Positions 16,698-24,923 of a stretch of 49,620 nucleotides of DNA are shown one piece after another; the first letter of the stretch is position 1; each line of letters begins with the position of its first letter. The notes below the pieces were generated by a model that saw only the letters and a program-made list of their open reading frames with translations, searched no databases and had not been told where the DNA came from. Position numbers and translations under genes: made by a program. Source of the DNA: Marinilabiliales bacterium (GTDB lineage: Bacteria; Bacteroidota; Bacteroidia; Bacteroidales; SZUA-534); contig DOTG01000002.1 of assembly GCA_003512955.1 (NCBI GenBank), positions 1 through 49,620 of the forward strand. The letters are read 5' to 3'.

Positions 16698-18352
16698 GGG
16701 TTCTTTACTATTTTCCGGGAGCTAATGGTTTGATTTGAGATAACCTCCAGAATGTAAACACCCCGTTCCAGGCCCGCCAGGTTTTTTAATTCCAGATGCT
16801 TAAAGGCCGTATTGTTGCAATTCCAGCTTTCACTATAAACTACTGAACCTTTAACATCCAAAAGATTCACTATTAATGTCTGCTTTTCTACAAAATAGGC
16901 ATCCAATTCCAAGTAATCGTAGAAAGGATTTGGAAATACAGTCAACAATTGGTCTTTGGAGTAATCATCCACATGAAGGTTTTGAGCTTTCGAAAGTGCT
17001 TTAGCAAAATCAGGAACCCCGTAACCATAATAATCGTCGGGAGTTAAGTAGTTGGAGGAGGTCTGCCGGATCAAACCGAGCAGTTCCTGGTTCGAATACC
17101 CGGGCAGTGCCTGCCACAAACAGGCAACCATTCCGGCAATTAACGGACCTGAAAATGAGGTTCCCGAACCCTGCCCAATTTCGCCGGTTGGCAATACCAA
17201 TGAAGTCTGAACCCCTTGCCCTACCACATCGGGTTTTGTGCGGCCATCAGCAGATGGCCCCAAACTGCTAAAACCTGCCAGGTTTCCCATGGAATCAACT
17301 GCACCAACACACAACACATGTTCCCCATCGCTGGGTGCCGTAATGTGCTGCCAAGGGTTGTCGCCTTCGTTCCCGGCACTGTTGACCATAAAAATACCTT
17401 TTGAAAAAGCTTTCTCGGCCCCTTGGGTAACCCGGGTAGTTTTGCCATCCATATCCTGATAACTGTAACTCATTGCATCATCATCGAAAACACTGTAGCC
17501 CAGCGAAGCCGTAATTATATCCACGCCGGCACTATCGGCAAATTCAGCCGCGGCAATAAAATTCTCCTCCTCGATGCGGTATTCGGAATAGACATTCTCA
17601 GAGCGTAACAACCAAAAAGAGGCTTCGGGTGCCGACCCCACCAATTGGCCAGGAAGGTTGCTGGCAATAATTGAAAGAACATTCATGCCGTGTTGGTGAT
17701 CTTCAAAAACTGAAGCATCGTTTTCTACAAAATCAAAGGTTCCTAACAGTCGGTTATTCTGAAACATGCTTTCAAAAGCAGTAAACTCATCCGCCCGGTA
17801 AAAACCGCCATCGAGAACCGCCATTTGGATGCCATCCCCCATGTATCCCTGGTTATGCAACATTTGGATATTGCACATGGTCAGTTGGTTTTCGGAGGCG
17901 CCATAGTCTATCGTTACCGGAACCTCAATGCTGCTCTCTTCATGCCATTTGGAAGTCAGGTTTGAGGATTTTAAGCTAGCTCCCAAATAAACGGCAGATA
18001 CCTTTTTTACAAATGAAACCTGCACCAATTGATCCGGAAATGAGGCATTGTTGGTAAGAAATACAGCAGAATTCAACCACCTGGAAGTAACATGCAATAC
18101 TGCATCAAACTTGCAAATACTGTCGGCATAAGATTTATTTACAGGGAAATCTTCTTCGGTAACAGCAATCCCGTTTTTAATCCGCCGATCCAATGCCCTG
18201 TTTGAAAGGAATACTTCAGGGTGCTCCACGGAGTATTCAGTTCCAAGTTTGTCGGTAAATTCAACCAAAAAACCATAGGAATAATTTTGACAGAATACCG
18301 GCATTCCTATCAAAACACCAAACACTACTAACCAGAATTTATTCCTTTCCAT
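16694..18352 (-). CDS. Secreted S8 (subtilisin-like) serine protease with T9SS sorting domain
   Basis: The first ATG (18352) gives MERNKFWLVVFGVLIGMPVF, a signal peptide; a TTG two codons upstream is in frame. After a propeptide-like region with RALDRRIKNGI come the S8 triad residues Asp181 (MAVLDGGFY), His221 (HQHGMNVLSII) and Ser399 (GSGTSFSGPLIAG). The oxyanion Asn lies in FMVNSAGNEGDN. The last 75 residues (VFPNPFYDYLELDA to SSRKIVKNP) form a type A T9SS sorting domain, so the protease is exported to the surface or medium. It sits between a lipoprotein gene (14-base overlap) and xseA (4-base overlap), forming a tight operon. Substrate unknown. Confidence 0.92.
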   Translation of the reverse strand: MERNKFWLVVFGVLIGMPVFCQNYSYGFLVEFTDKLGTEYSVEHPEVFLSNRALDRRIKNGIAVTEEDFPVNKSYADSICKFDAVLHVTSRWLNSAVFLTNNASFPDQLVQVSFVKKVSAVYLGASLKSSNLTSKWHEESSIEVPVTIDYGASENQLTMCNIQMLHNQGYMGDGIQMAVLDGGFYRADEFTAFESMFQNNRLLGTFDFVENDASVFEDHQHGMNVLSIIASNLPGQLVGSAPEASFWLLRSENVYSEYRIEEENFIAAAEFADSAGVDIITASLGYSVFDDDAMSYSYQDMDGKTTRVTQGAEKAFSKGIFMVNSAGNEGDNPWQHITAPSDGEHVLCVGAVDSMGNLAGFSSLGPSADGRTKPDVVGQGVQTSLVLPTGEIGQGSGTSFSGPLIAGMVACLWQALPGYSNQELLGLIRQTSSNYLTPDDYYGYGVPDFAKALSKAQNLHVDDYSKDQLLTVFPNPFYDYLELDAYFVEKQTLIVNLLDVKGSVVYSESWNCNNTAFKHLELKNLAGLERGVYILEVISNQTISSRKIVKNP

Positions 18353-19049
18353 AGTCAATTAACGTTTGTCTGTAAATAGTCCCTTTGGTAATTCTATCTT
18401 CAACATTTACAAGGGGATCAATATCTTCGTCACCACGGATATCTATTTGTATTTTCTCAATTAACCCGATACCTTTGGCATATTTTTCAGTAAATAAAAC
18501 TTTATCTATTAGCGATTCTTTATCTTTTTGAGTAACAGTTAACACAGAGTCAAACGATAAATCATTCAATAGGTATGGTTCATCTAAATCTGAAACAATA
18601 AAAGAGTATTGCTCCAAGGTATCTAACCGGTTGTAGGCATTTCCGTTCCAGGTTTTTCCCAATTCGGCAGGAAATTTCAATTTGATGTACCGGATGTTCT
18701 CTTCCACCTGAATGGCTTCATGATTCACAATGCCCGCCTGCCATACCTGATTAATATCCCAGGACTGATCTATTTCTGATTTAACGTACCGTTCCAACCG
18801 CATCATGGAATCGTGGGTTGCATCAAGGGTCCAACCTGCACAAACTTCTTTAACAAAATAATTGACAGTATCATACACCTCCGATGCTTTATCAATAACA
18901 ATATAAGTTGCTTGATACGTCCGCCAGGCACTGCTATCCAAAGGAAAGTACGCTGAGTTGTAAACAACCGGACTGGGCTCAATGTGCGATTCGTTGCACG
19001 CCCAAAGCAACAGCACAATAACAAAACTATATGCCACATTTTTTATCAT
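18339..19049 (-). CDS. Uncharacterised lipoprotein, 236 residues
   Basis: MIKNVAYSFVIVLLLWAC is a lipoprotein signal with the lipid cysteine at residue 18. The mature protein is a mixed alpha/beta sequence rich in aromatic and acidic residues (YFPLDSSAWRTYQATYIVID, LKFPAELGKTWNGNAYN, KYAKGIGLIEKIQIDIRG). It resembles the small 'DUF-type' outer-membrane lipoproteins of Bacteroidota, but I cannot name a family. It is the first gene of a three-gene unit with the S8 protease and xseA. A TATCTTTA element five bases before the ATG resembles a -7 box and would imply an almost leaderless transcript; this is weak. Confidence 0.8.
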   Translation of the reverse strand: MIKNVAYSFVIVLLLWACNESHIEPSPVVYNSAYFPLDSSAWRTYQATYIVIDKASEVYDTVNYFVKEVCAGWTLDATHDSMMRLERYVKSEIDQSWDINQVWQAGIVNHEAIQVEENIRYIKLKFPAELGKTWNGNAYNRLDTLEQYSFIVSDLDEPYLLNDLSFDSVLTVTQKDKESLIDKVLFTEKYAKGIGLIEKIQIDIRGDEDIDPLVNVEDRITKGTIYRQTLIDYGKE

Positions 19050-19070
19050 GTGGTAAAGATATAAAAAATA

Positions 19071-19102
19071 GAGTTTAGAGTTTAGAGTTTAGAGTTTAGA
19101 GA
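19071..19102. repeat. Seven-base tandem repeat
   Basis: The unit GAGTTTA repeats four times, followed by a partial unit, in the spacer between the 236-residue lipoprotein gene and the VWA gene. Such short arrays vary by slippage. It lies upstream of the lipoprotein start and downstream of the VWA stop side, so it could alter promoter spacing, but no function is shown. Confidence 0.9.
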
Positions 19103-19145
19103 TTGGAAAGATATTAGATTATTACTCCAGTCTCCTTATTAAAAT

Positions 19146-21038
19146 CTATTCATTAAATGCAGAGCCATTTTTCATCATGGCGGCGGTTTGGATCAACCGG
19201 ATCATTTCGCAGCGGTAGCCTTCGTCGTCGGAACCTTTGGCTCTTTTGGCCAGTTCTATGGCCGACTCAAATGTGGCTGTACCTTTAAATTCCGAATCAC
19301 GCAACAACATTCCAAATTCGGCTACTGAAGCCGAGAATCGAAAATCGCCTGAAAGTTCATTTAAAGCAATTGGTTGATTCAATACAACCTTGTCGATCAA
19401 CTTACTTTGGAACCCATCAGGCTCTTTGTACCGAAGTTTCAAAGTAACCAAATCGTTACTTTGGGTGGCTGCTTCGGTAAGGTTTTGATTCTGGTATTTC
19501 AATTTTCTGTCAGTTTTTAAATCTTTTACCGGAACAATTTCATACAAAGCTGTTACCGAATGACCCGCGCCCATTTCGCCGGCATCTTTTTTATCGTCCT
19601 CAAAATCCTCTTCGTTGAGCAACCGGTTTTCGTAGCCAATCAACCTGTATTTAGCCACCTGCGCCGGGTTAAATTCCAACTGGAACTTTACATCTTTGGC
19701 AATGGTAAACAGGGTTCCACCAAATTCGCTCACCAACACTTTCTTTGCTTCCTGCAAATTATCTATGTATGAATAGTTTCCATTTCCTTTGTCGGCAATA
19801 ATTTCCATTTTATCATCTTTATAATTACCCATGCCAAAGCCCAACACGGAAATAAAGATTCCCTTTTCACGCTCTTTTTCAATCAACCGCTCCATTTCAG
19901 CGTTACTCGAAGCCCCCACGTTAAAATCACCGTCGGTGGCCAGAATAATCCGGTTATTGCCCTGTTCCATAAAATTTTCTTCCGCAATTTTATAAGCCAG
20001 TTTGATGCCTTCGCCGCCGGCTGTGGAACCACCTGCCTGCAGGTTTTCCAAAGCCCCTTTGATTTTTTGTTTGTTGCTTCCCGGAGTTGATGGCAATACC
20101 ACGCCCGAATTCCCGGCATAAACCACGATGGCTATTCTATCCTGAGGCCTTAATTGTTCCGTCAACAGGATGAATGACGATTTCAGTAAAGGCAATTTGT
20201 TTGCATCCTGCATGGAACCTGAAACATCAATCAGGAAAACCAGGTTGGATGCCGGCAGTTCCCGGGAATCAATCTTTTTACCCTGAAGTCCCACATGGAG
20301 TAAATAATTATCGTTGTTCCAGGGGCATTTTGCCAGTTCGGTATGGATGCTAAAAGGGACATTTCCTTCGGGTTGTGGATAATCGTAAGTAAAATAATTG
20401 ATCATCTCCTCAATACGGACTGCATCCACCGGAGGAAGTGAACCGCTATTGATGTAACGACGGATATTGCTATATGAGGCGGCATCTACATCAATTGAAA
20501 AGGTTGAAAGCGGGTTCAGATTCACCTCAGTAAAGCCGTTTTCGTGGATGGTGCTGTATCCTTCGGTATTAAAATTCTCATGAACATACATTTCGGAAGG
20601 CGCCATGCAGGCTCTTTTTGCATTTCCACGGACCTTAACTCCAGCCACTCTGCCTGAAAATACCGAGGATATGGCCTGGACCGCATCCATTTGTTTCTGC
20701 TCTCCATAACCAACCACAACGCATTCATCAAGACTCATTGCACTTAAATTTAGCCCAACATTCACCACTGTGCGACCTTTTACTAAAAACTCCTTAGTTT
20801 CGTAACCTATAAATGAAAAAACCAGGGTGGTATGCAGCGAATCCATTTGAACCTGGTAATTCCCCTGAGCATCTGTAACAGTCCCCACCGTAGTTCCTTT
20901 AACAACTACACAAACACCCAACAGGGGAGTTTTGTCGGTCGCATCAAAAACCTGCCCTTTAATAAGCTGAGCCTTCACGGTGGTTAAATTCATGGTTATC
21001 AAACCAATCACAATCAGTAAAAAAACTTTTGTTTTCAT
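19146..21038 (-). CDS. VWA-domain surface protein with carboxypeptidase-regulatory and SusC-like N-terminal modules
   Basis: The ATG at 21038 gives MKTKVFLLIVIGLITMNLTTVKAQ, a signal peptide; 18 upstream codons were rejected. Residues 25-100 are a carboxypeptidase-regulatory-like beta-sandwich (KGQVFDATDKTPLLGVCV). Next is LDECVVVGYGEQKQMDA and VFSGRVAGVKV, which copy the TonB-box/plug start of SusC receptors, yet no barrel follows. A YfbK-type N-terminal segment (STFSIDVDAASYSNIRRYI) precedes a VWA domain at about 265-440 with an intact MIDAS start at Asp271 (LIDVSGSM) and LATDGDFNVG. The C-terminus is DUF3520/YfbK-like. It probably binds a protein partner through a metal ion. It diverges from the sigma factor gene, and this trio recurs in Bacteroidota. 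Confidence 0.88.
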   Translation of the reverse strand: MKTKVFLLIVIGLITMNLTTVKAQLIKGQVFDATDKTPLLGVCVVVKGTTVGTVTDAQGNYQVQMDSLHTTLVFSFIGYETKEFLVKGRTVVNVGLNLSAMSLDECVVVGYGEQKQMDAVQAISSVFSGRVAGVKVRGNAKRACMAPSEMYVHENFNTEGYSTIHENGFTEVNLNPLSTFSIDVDAASYSNIRRYINSGSLPPVDAVRIEEMINYFTYDYPQPEGNVPFSIHTELAKCPWNNDNYLLHVGLQGKKIDSRELPASNLVFLIDVSGSMQDANKLPLLKSSFILLTEQLRPQDRIAIVVYAGNSGVVLPSTPGSNKQKIKGALENLQAGGSTAGGEGIKLAYKIAEENFMEQGNNRIILATDGDFNVGASSNAEMERLIEKEREKGIFISVLGFGMGNYKDDKMEIIADKGNGNYSYIDNLQEAKKVLVSEFGGTLFTIAKDVKFQLEFNPAQVAKYRLIGYENRLLNEEDFEDDKKDAGEMGAGHSVTALYEIVPVKDLKTDRKLKYQNQNLTEAATQSNDLVTLKLRYKEPDGFQSKLIDKVVLNQPIALNELSGDFRFSASVAEFGMLLRDSEFKGTATFESAIELAKRAKGSDDEGYRCEMIRLIQTAAMMKNGSAFNE

Positions 21039-21134
21039 AATGGTACTTTTTAAATGATTATTTTGTTTCTTCGTTTTGCAGATAGCATGCAATCATGTTC
21101 CGGATTCCATAAATGGATGGTGATTTTTTTTTTT

Positions 21135-21211
21135 GAAGATTACCGGGTAACCAGAATCAGTGGGATTTGAAGCGGTTGCAAAAAAATTACCGGTTAACTA
21201 ATGTAATCTTC
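21135..21211. promoter_or_regulatory. Repeated and inverted elements between the VWA and sigma-factor genes
   Basis: The divergent spacer holds ATTACCGGGTAACCA (21139-21153) and ATTACCGGTTAACTA (21186-21200), 13 of 15 bases alike and 47 bases apart. They are enclosed by GAAGATTAC (21135-21143) and GTAATCTTC (21203-21211), a perfect 9-base inverted pair. The symmetry and position suggest operator or extracytoplasmic sigma-factor promoter elements serving both genes. This is an inference; no -7 TANNTTTG element is present. Confidence 0.45.
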
Positions 21212-21249
21212 CACTTACAACTTAAGATACCTACACATTTCAGAATAAA

Positions 21250-21822
21250 ATGAACCTGGAACTCCATACCTTCAACGAAAAAGAGCTGCTAGCCGCCTTT
21301 AAAAAGGGAGGTGATATGGAGTTGCTTGGCCAGCTATATGCCCCTTACATGCCCCTGGTGTATGGAGTTTGCTTAAAATATTTAAAAAACCGGGAGACAG
21401 CTCAGGACGTTGTTATGGAGGTATTCGAAAAATTGGCTGTGGAACTGAAGAAGCATCCGGTACCTGAAAATTTCAAAACCTGGTTGTACGTGGTGACTAA
21501 AAACTTTTGCCTGATGAGGCTCCGCCATAATGGTTCTGAAAACCGTGCCTTTAAAAAAATGAGCGACGAGATTATGAATAATGGCTTTCATGTGCATCCC
21601 CTAGATGATATAGAGAATTACCAATGGGATGCAAAGCTGAAAGAATGCCTTGAAAAGCTTAAAACACAGCAACGCAGCTCCATTGAACTGTTTTATTACG
21701 GGAAGAAGTGCTATAAAGAAATTGCAACACAGTTACAAACTGATGAAAAAAAAGTGAAATCGGACATCCAGAATGGGAAAAGAAATTTGAAACTTTGTTT
21801 GGAGGAACATCATGAGGCTTAA
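21250..21822 (+). CDS. ECF-type RNA polymerase sigma factor
   Basis: This 190-residue sigma-70 family protein has region 2 (LVYGVCLKYLKNRETAQDVV, MEVFEKL) and region 4 (QRSSIELFYYGKKCYKEIAT, LQTDEKKVKSDIQNGKRNLK). It lacks regions 1 and 3, as extracytoplasmic-function sigma factors do. Its stop overlaps the start of the membrane partner gene by 11 bases, so the two are co-translated. The downstream gene has the position and topology of an anti-sigma factor. The sigma factor probably directs expression of this locus, including the divergent VWA gene, in answer to an envelope signal; the signal is unknown. Confidence 0.92.
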   Translation: MNLELHTFNEKELLAAFKKGGDMELLGQLYAPYMPLVYGVCLKYLKNRETAQDVVMEVFEKLAVELKKHPVPENFKTWLYVVTKNFCLMRLRHNGSENRAFKKMSDEIMNNGFHVHPLDDIENYQWDAKLKECLEKLKTQQRSSIELFYYGKKCYKEIATQLQTDEKKVKSDIQNGKRNLKLCLEEHHEA

Positions 21823-23209
21823 CTATTCAGATAGCATCAAACATTGGCTCGGTTATTTAAAAGATCGGCTTTCGGTTCAGGAACGGCACCATCTTGAACA
21901 GGAGATGAACCGCGATCCTTTTTTGCAGGATGCCATGGATGGCTTTGCCAGGATTTCGCCCGATGAACTGGAGGCCGACCTTTTGCATCTGCAACAAAGG
22001 TTGAATGCCCGACCCAAAAAGAAAAAGCTACCTGTATATTTTGTCCGGATGGCGGCATCGGTAGCCCTGTTGGCTGCTTTAAGTTCGCTATTATGGTATT
22101 TTACCAACCAACCTGCCAATAAAAAGCAGTTGGCGCAGGAAACTGCTCAAAAATCTATATCAAATGAACAAACAGCAACTCCGCTTATTAGTGAGCCTGC
22201 CCAAAAGGCAGCTATTGTTCCGGAAAAAGAATTGGAAAATATAAAAACCGGAAGCACTGATAAACAGCCCATAAAAACCAAAAAACCCGGAACTGCCAAA
22301 AATGAACCCAACCTTTTGGATAACGAACCGGAAACAACGCCTTTAGCATTGGCTGAATCCAATGCTGCTGAGGAAATAGAAACTTTAGAACCCATTCAGG
22401 TCCAAAATATTGAACTGATTAGCGAAGATTCTTTGGTAATAGCATCGAATATTGTTGAACAAAAACCGGAACCAGCAAGTACGGGTGCCCAACCTATCCG
22501 GATCCGTGGAGTATCGAATGCAAAAACTATTGCAGGAAGAGTGGTAGATGCCGAAACTAAAGAAGCCATTGCGGGTGTAAGCGTTATTTCCGAAAACCAG
22601 GGAACCGTTTCCAATATTGACGGGGGATTCCAATTGACGGTTTTCAGTGACTCCCTGGTCCGTTTTTCTTTTGTTGGGATGGAAGAACAGGTGGTGCCCA
22701 TGAGTGAACTTGTAGGGAATGATTTAACCATTGAATTAAAACCATCCGCTTTAGCCTTGGATGAAGCGGTTGTGGTAGGTTATGGCAGAGAAAGAAAAAA
22801 ACTTTTTACAAGATCCACTGGAACCGTAAAAACAGATCAACCCTCAGAAGCTTTAAATGGAAAAGTTGCAGGGGTTTCGGCTACCCGCACCCCCATTGAA
22901 TTTAAAAGATTTGATTTGATTTATGAAACCCGTAACCGGAAACATGCCCAGCCAGAGGGTGGAATAAAAAAACTGGAAACCTATTTTGGCGGGAATTTAG
23001 TAATGGACGGGGCATTGGCAGGTTTGCTAACGTTGGAATTTGTTGTAACTGCCGATGGTGAAATTTTAAATTTTTCGGTTTTCCCGGCACCAGCTACGGA
23101 ATCCTCGAACCAACTTTTTCAACTTTTATTAAACGGACCAAAATGGAATCCTGCTAACAATGAGGATGGTACCACGGATGAAAAGGTAAAATTGCTGGTT
23201 TGGTTTTAA
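21812..23209 (+). CDS. Fused membrane anti-sigma-like / carboxypeptidase-regulatory / TonB C-terminal protein
   Basis: The 465 residues begin with a cytosolic helical part of about 70 residues (YSDSIKHWLGYLKDRLSVQE), in the place and style of an anti-sigma domain. A membrane helix follows (RMAASVALLAALSSLLWYF). Next come a Lys/Pro/Glu-rich periplasmic linker, a carboxypeptidase-regulatory-like module (KTIAGRVVDAETKEAIAGVS), a SusC-like motif pair (LDEAVVVGYGRERKK and LNGKVAGVSATRT), and a TonB C-terminal domain (LAGLLTLEFVVTADGEILNF ending in KVKLLVWF). It thus joins a sigma-binding tail, receptor-derived modules and an energy-transducer fold in one chain. The anti-sigma role is inferred from the 11-base overlap with the sigma gene. 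Confidence 0.85.
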   Translation: MRLNYSDSIKHWLGYLKDRLSVQERHHLEQEMNRDPFLQDAMDGFARISPDELEADLLHLQQRLNARPKKKKLPVYFVRMAASVALLAALSSLLWYFTNQPANKKQLAQETAQKSISNEQTATPLISEPAQKAAIVPEKELENIKTGSTDKQPIKTKKPGTAKNEPNLLDNEPETTPLALAESNAAEEIETLEPIQVQNIELISEDSLVIASNIVEQKPEPASTGAQPIRIRGVSNAKTIAGRVVDAETKEAIAGVSVISENQGTVSNIDGGFQLTVFSDSLVRFSFVGMEEQVVPMSELVGNDLTIELKPSALALDEAVVVGYGRERKKLFTRSTGTVKTDQPSEALNGKVAGVSATRTPIEFKRFDLIYETRNRKHAQPEGGIKKLETYFGGNLVMDGALAGLLTLEFVVTADGEILNFSVFPAPATESSNQLFQLLLNGPKWNPANNEDGTTDEKVKLLVWF

Positions 23210-23235
23210 AGCCCCCCAGAGGTAGGCTTTTAAAA
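23204..23235. terminator. Bidirectional terminator overlapping two stop codons
   Basis: TTTTAAAGCC and GGCTTTTAAAA pair around a C-rich loop between the convergent anti-sigma-like and PEGA genes. The left arm includes the TAA stop of the plus-strand gene and the right arm includes the end of the minus-strand gene. Confidence 0.65.
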
Positions 23236-24906
23236 AGTATAAGTTAAATTCAATCCAATAGAATTTGCACTGTTGTAGAGCCCAATCTTGGGTTTTTCGT
23301 CTCCTTTTTTCCGCAATGGTGCATGATATCTGGTAAATACCGCCGCATCAATAATATTAATTAAATACACGATGCCGGTGGTGGTTATAATTGTATTCCG
23401 TAGTTTTGCCGATGCCTCGTAATCATCATACGCCTGATTCATGGCATTGCGGGCATTTTCAATGTTGGCAATATTGGTCTCGTTTAAATAATCGGTTTGA
23501 GCGGTTTTATAAGTTTGGGATTTTTTATCGGCATCCATATAAAAATAACCGGATGCCCCAGCCAGAACAAAGGTTGAAACCATATAAACAAAGCCCATCT
23601 TTTGCCGTTGGGCATAAAATTGTCCGCCTCCGGGTAATAAAGCAGAAAGCGCTCCTCCGGTGAATCTATTGAAATTTCTTTCAACCATTGTCACATTTAG
23701 GGTAGTCCTTTGAAAGTCCTTGATTTGAAATAAAGTATCGTATTTGCGGTACCCTTTTTCATTAATATCTAATTGATAATCTCCCACGGGAAGGTTAATT
23801 ACACTACTTCCATTCCAGGTTGCAAAAGAATCTCTTTCATTTACCACGTTAATTTTAAAATGCTCCGGTTCAATTACGAAGGCCAGTTCCCCTTTTTGGG
23901 ATTCCAATTCAATAATTTTATTCAAACTATCGCCCCGTTGGATTTTCAATGCCTCCTGATAGGTCCGGTAATAAGGAGCCTGCACAATGAGTTGATGCGG
24001 GGTTCCTAAATCTAATCGGTGTTGGCTCAAATTGGCCACCAGGTTTCCATCCAGCATAATTCTGGCTGTTGTGGGTTTGGCATAAAACCGGAGCCAGGCA
24101 AAGTTTTTTCCCATTGTCAATAAAACCTCCGAGGATTTGCTTGATTCAAAAACAATGAGGGTATCGATGGGTAAATAGTCTTTTTTTGAAAGTTGGATCC
24201 GATATTCGCCCGGGTAATAGAATCCTGTAAAATCAGTATTCCCAACTGGTTGACCATTGATAATTAAAAAAGCACCGGTAGGAATGGATTTAATCTTAAG
24301 CTTTTGCTGTTGTATGGGTTCCAACGAATAGGAAAAATAAAGATTATCCTTTGTGACCCTTAAAGTATCGAAAATGGTTTTGTAACCCAACTTGACAATT
24401 TTTACTGGATAATTTCCCTCGGAAAATCCGGGTATCGTTACATTGGAGGTGTATTTTTTGTTGGCAATAAACACATCAGTTGTTTCAGTTCCGGTGTGAA
24501 TCACGATAGAATGCATCTCATCGCTGGATAACTCCAGGGCATACACCGTGCTTTTTTCCAATTCATTTTCAAAATAAAAGGGTAACAAAGGAAAACCTTC
24601 TTTTGAAAACTTCAGTTGCCGTGTACCATGCGAAACCCAAATCCAAACCTCTCCGTTTTTTTCTTCCAACTTTTCAATTCCACGGTTCCCGTCAACTTTT
24701 ATGTTCTTAAAACCTGTATAAACCTTTAGCAGGGCGCAGGGTTCATCATTCACATCTAACACCTCGAATTCGCGGGCCGAAATATCTGTAGGCAGTTCCT
24801 TGAAGTTGCTGACTATCAATTTTTGCGAAAACCCTTGAACAATCACAAGTACGAAAATAATAACACTGCCGATTTTCTTAGGAATGAGATATTTTGTGGA
24901 TGTCAT
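23230..24906 (-). CDS. PEGA-domain envelope protein with C-terminal DUF5683-like membrane part
   Basis: This 558-residue exported protein has a signal peptide (SVIIFVLVIVQGFSQ). At least three or four PEGA-type beta-sandwiches run from about residue 110 to 400; typical strings are IPGFSEGNYPVKIVKLGYKT, SIPTGAFLIINGQPVGNTDF and INLPVGDYQLDINEKGYRKY. The C-terminal part has GGALSALLPGGGQFYAQRQK, a membrane helix (VYMVSTFVLAGASGYFYM) and NTIITTTGIVYLINIIDAAV, which resemble DUF5683. PEGA domains usually bind surface or periplasmic partners. It is last in a four-gene operon, 17 bases after the LPP20-like gene. The exact function is unknown. Confidence 0.85.
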   Translation of the reverse strand: MTSTKYLIPKKIGSVIIFVLVIVQGFSQKLIVSNFKELPTDISAREFEVLDVNDEPCALLKVYTGFKNIKVDGNRGIEKLEEKNGEVWIWVSHGTRQLKFSKEGFPLLPFYFENELEKSTVYALELSSDEMHSIVIHTGTETTDVFIANKKYTSNVTIPGFSEGNYPVKIVKLGYKTIFDTLRVTKDNLYFSYSLEPIQQQKLKIKSIPTGAFLIINGQPVGNTDFTGFYYPGEYRIQLSKKDYLPIDTLIVFESSKSSEVLLTMGKNFAWLRFYAKPTTARIMLDGNLVANLSQHRLDLGTPHQLIVQAPYYRTYQEALKIQRGDSLNKIIELESQKGELAFVIEPEHFKINVVNERDSFATWNGSSVINLPVGDYQLDINEKGYRKYDTLFQIKDFQRTTLNVTMVERNFNRFTGGALSALLPGGGQFYAQRQKMGFVYMVSTFVLAGASGYFYMDADKKSQTYKTAQTDYLNETNIANIENARNAMNQAYDDYEASAKLRNTIITTTGIVYLINIIDAAVFTRYHAPLRKKGDEKPKIGLYNSANSIGLNLTYTF

Positions 24907-24923
24907 AGAAACGGTATTTTAGG

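Noticed and set aside
19071..19102. Seven-base repeat as a CRISPR or origin element
   Set aside because: Units are 7 bases without spacers and there are no neighbouring cas or dnaA boxes; it is a simple tandem repeat.
19146..21038. VWA protein as a TonB receptor, from the VVVGYG motif
   Set aside because: No plug completion or beta-barrel follows; the rest is VWA and YfbK-like.
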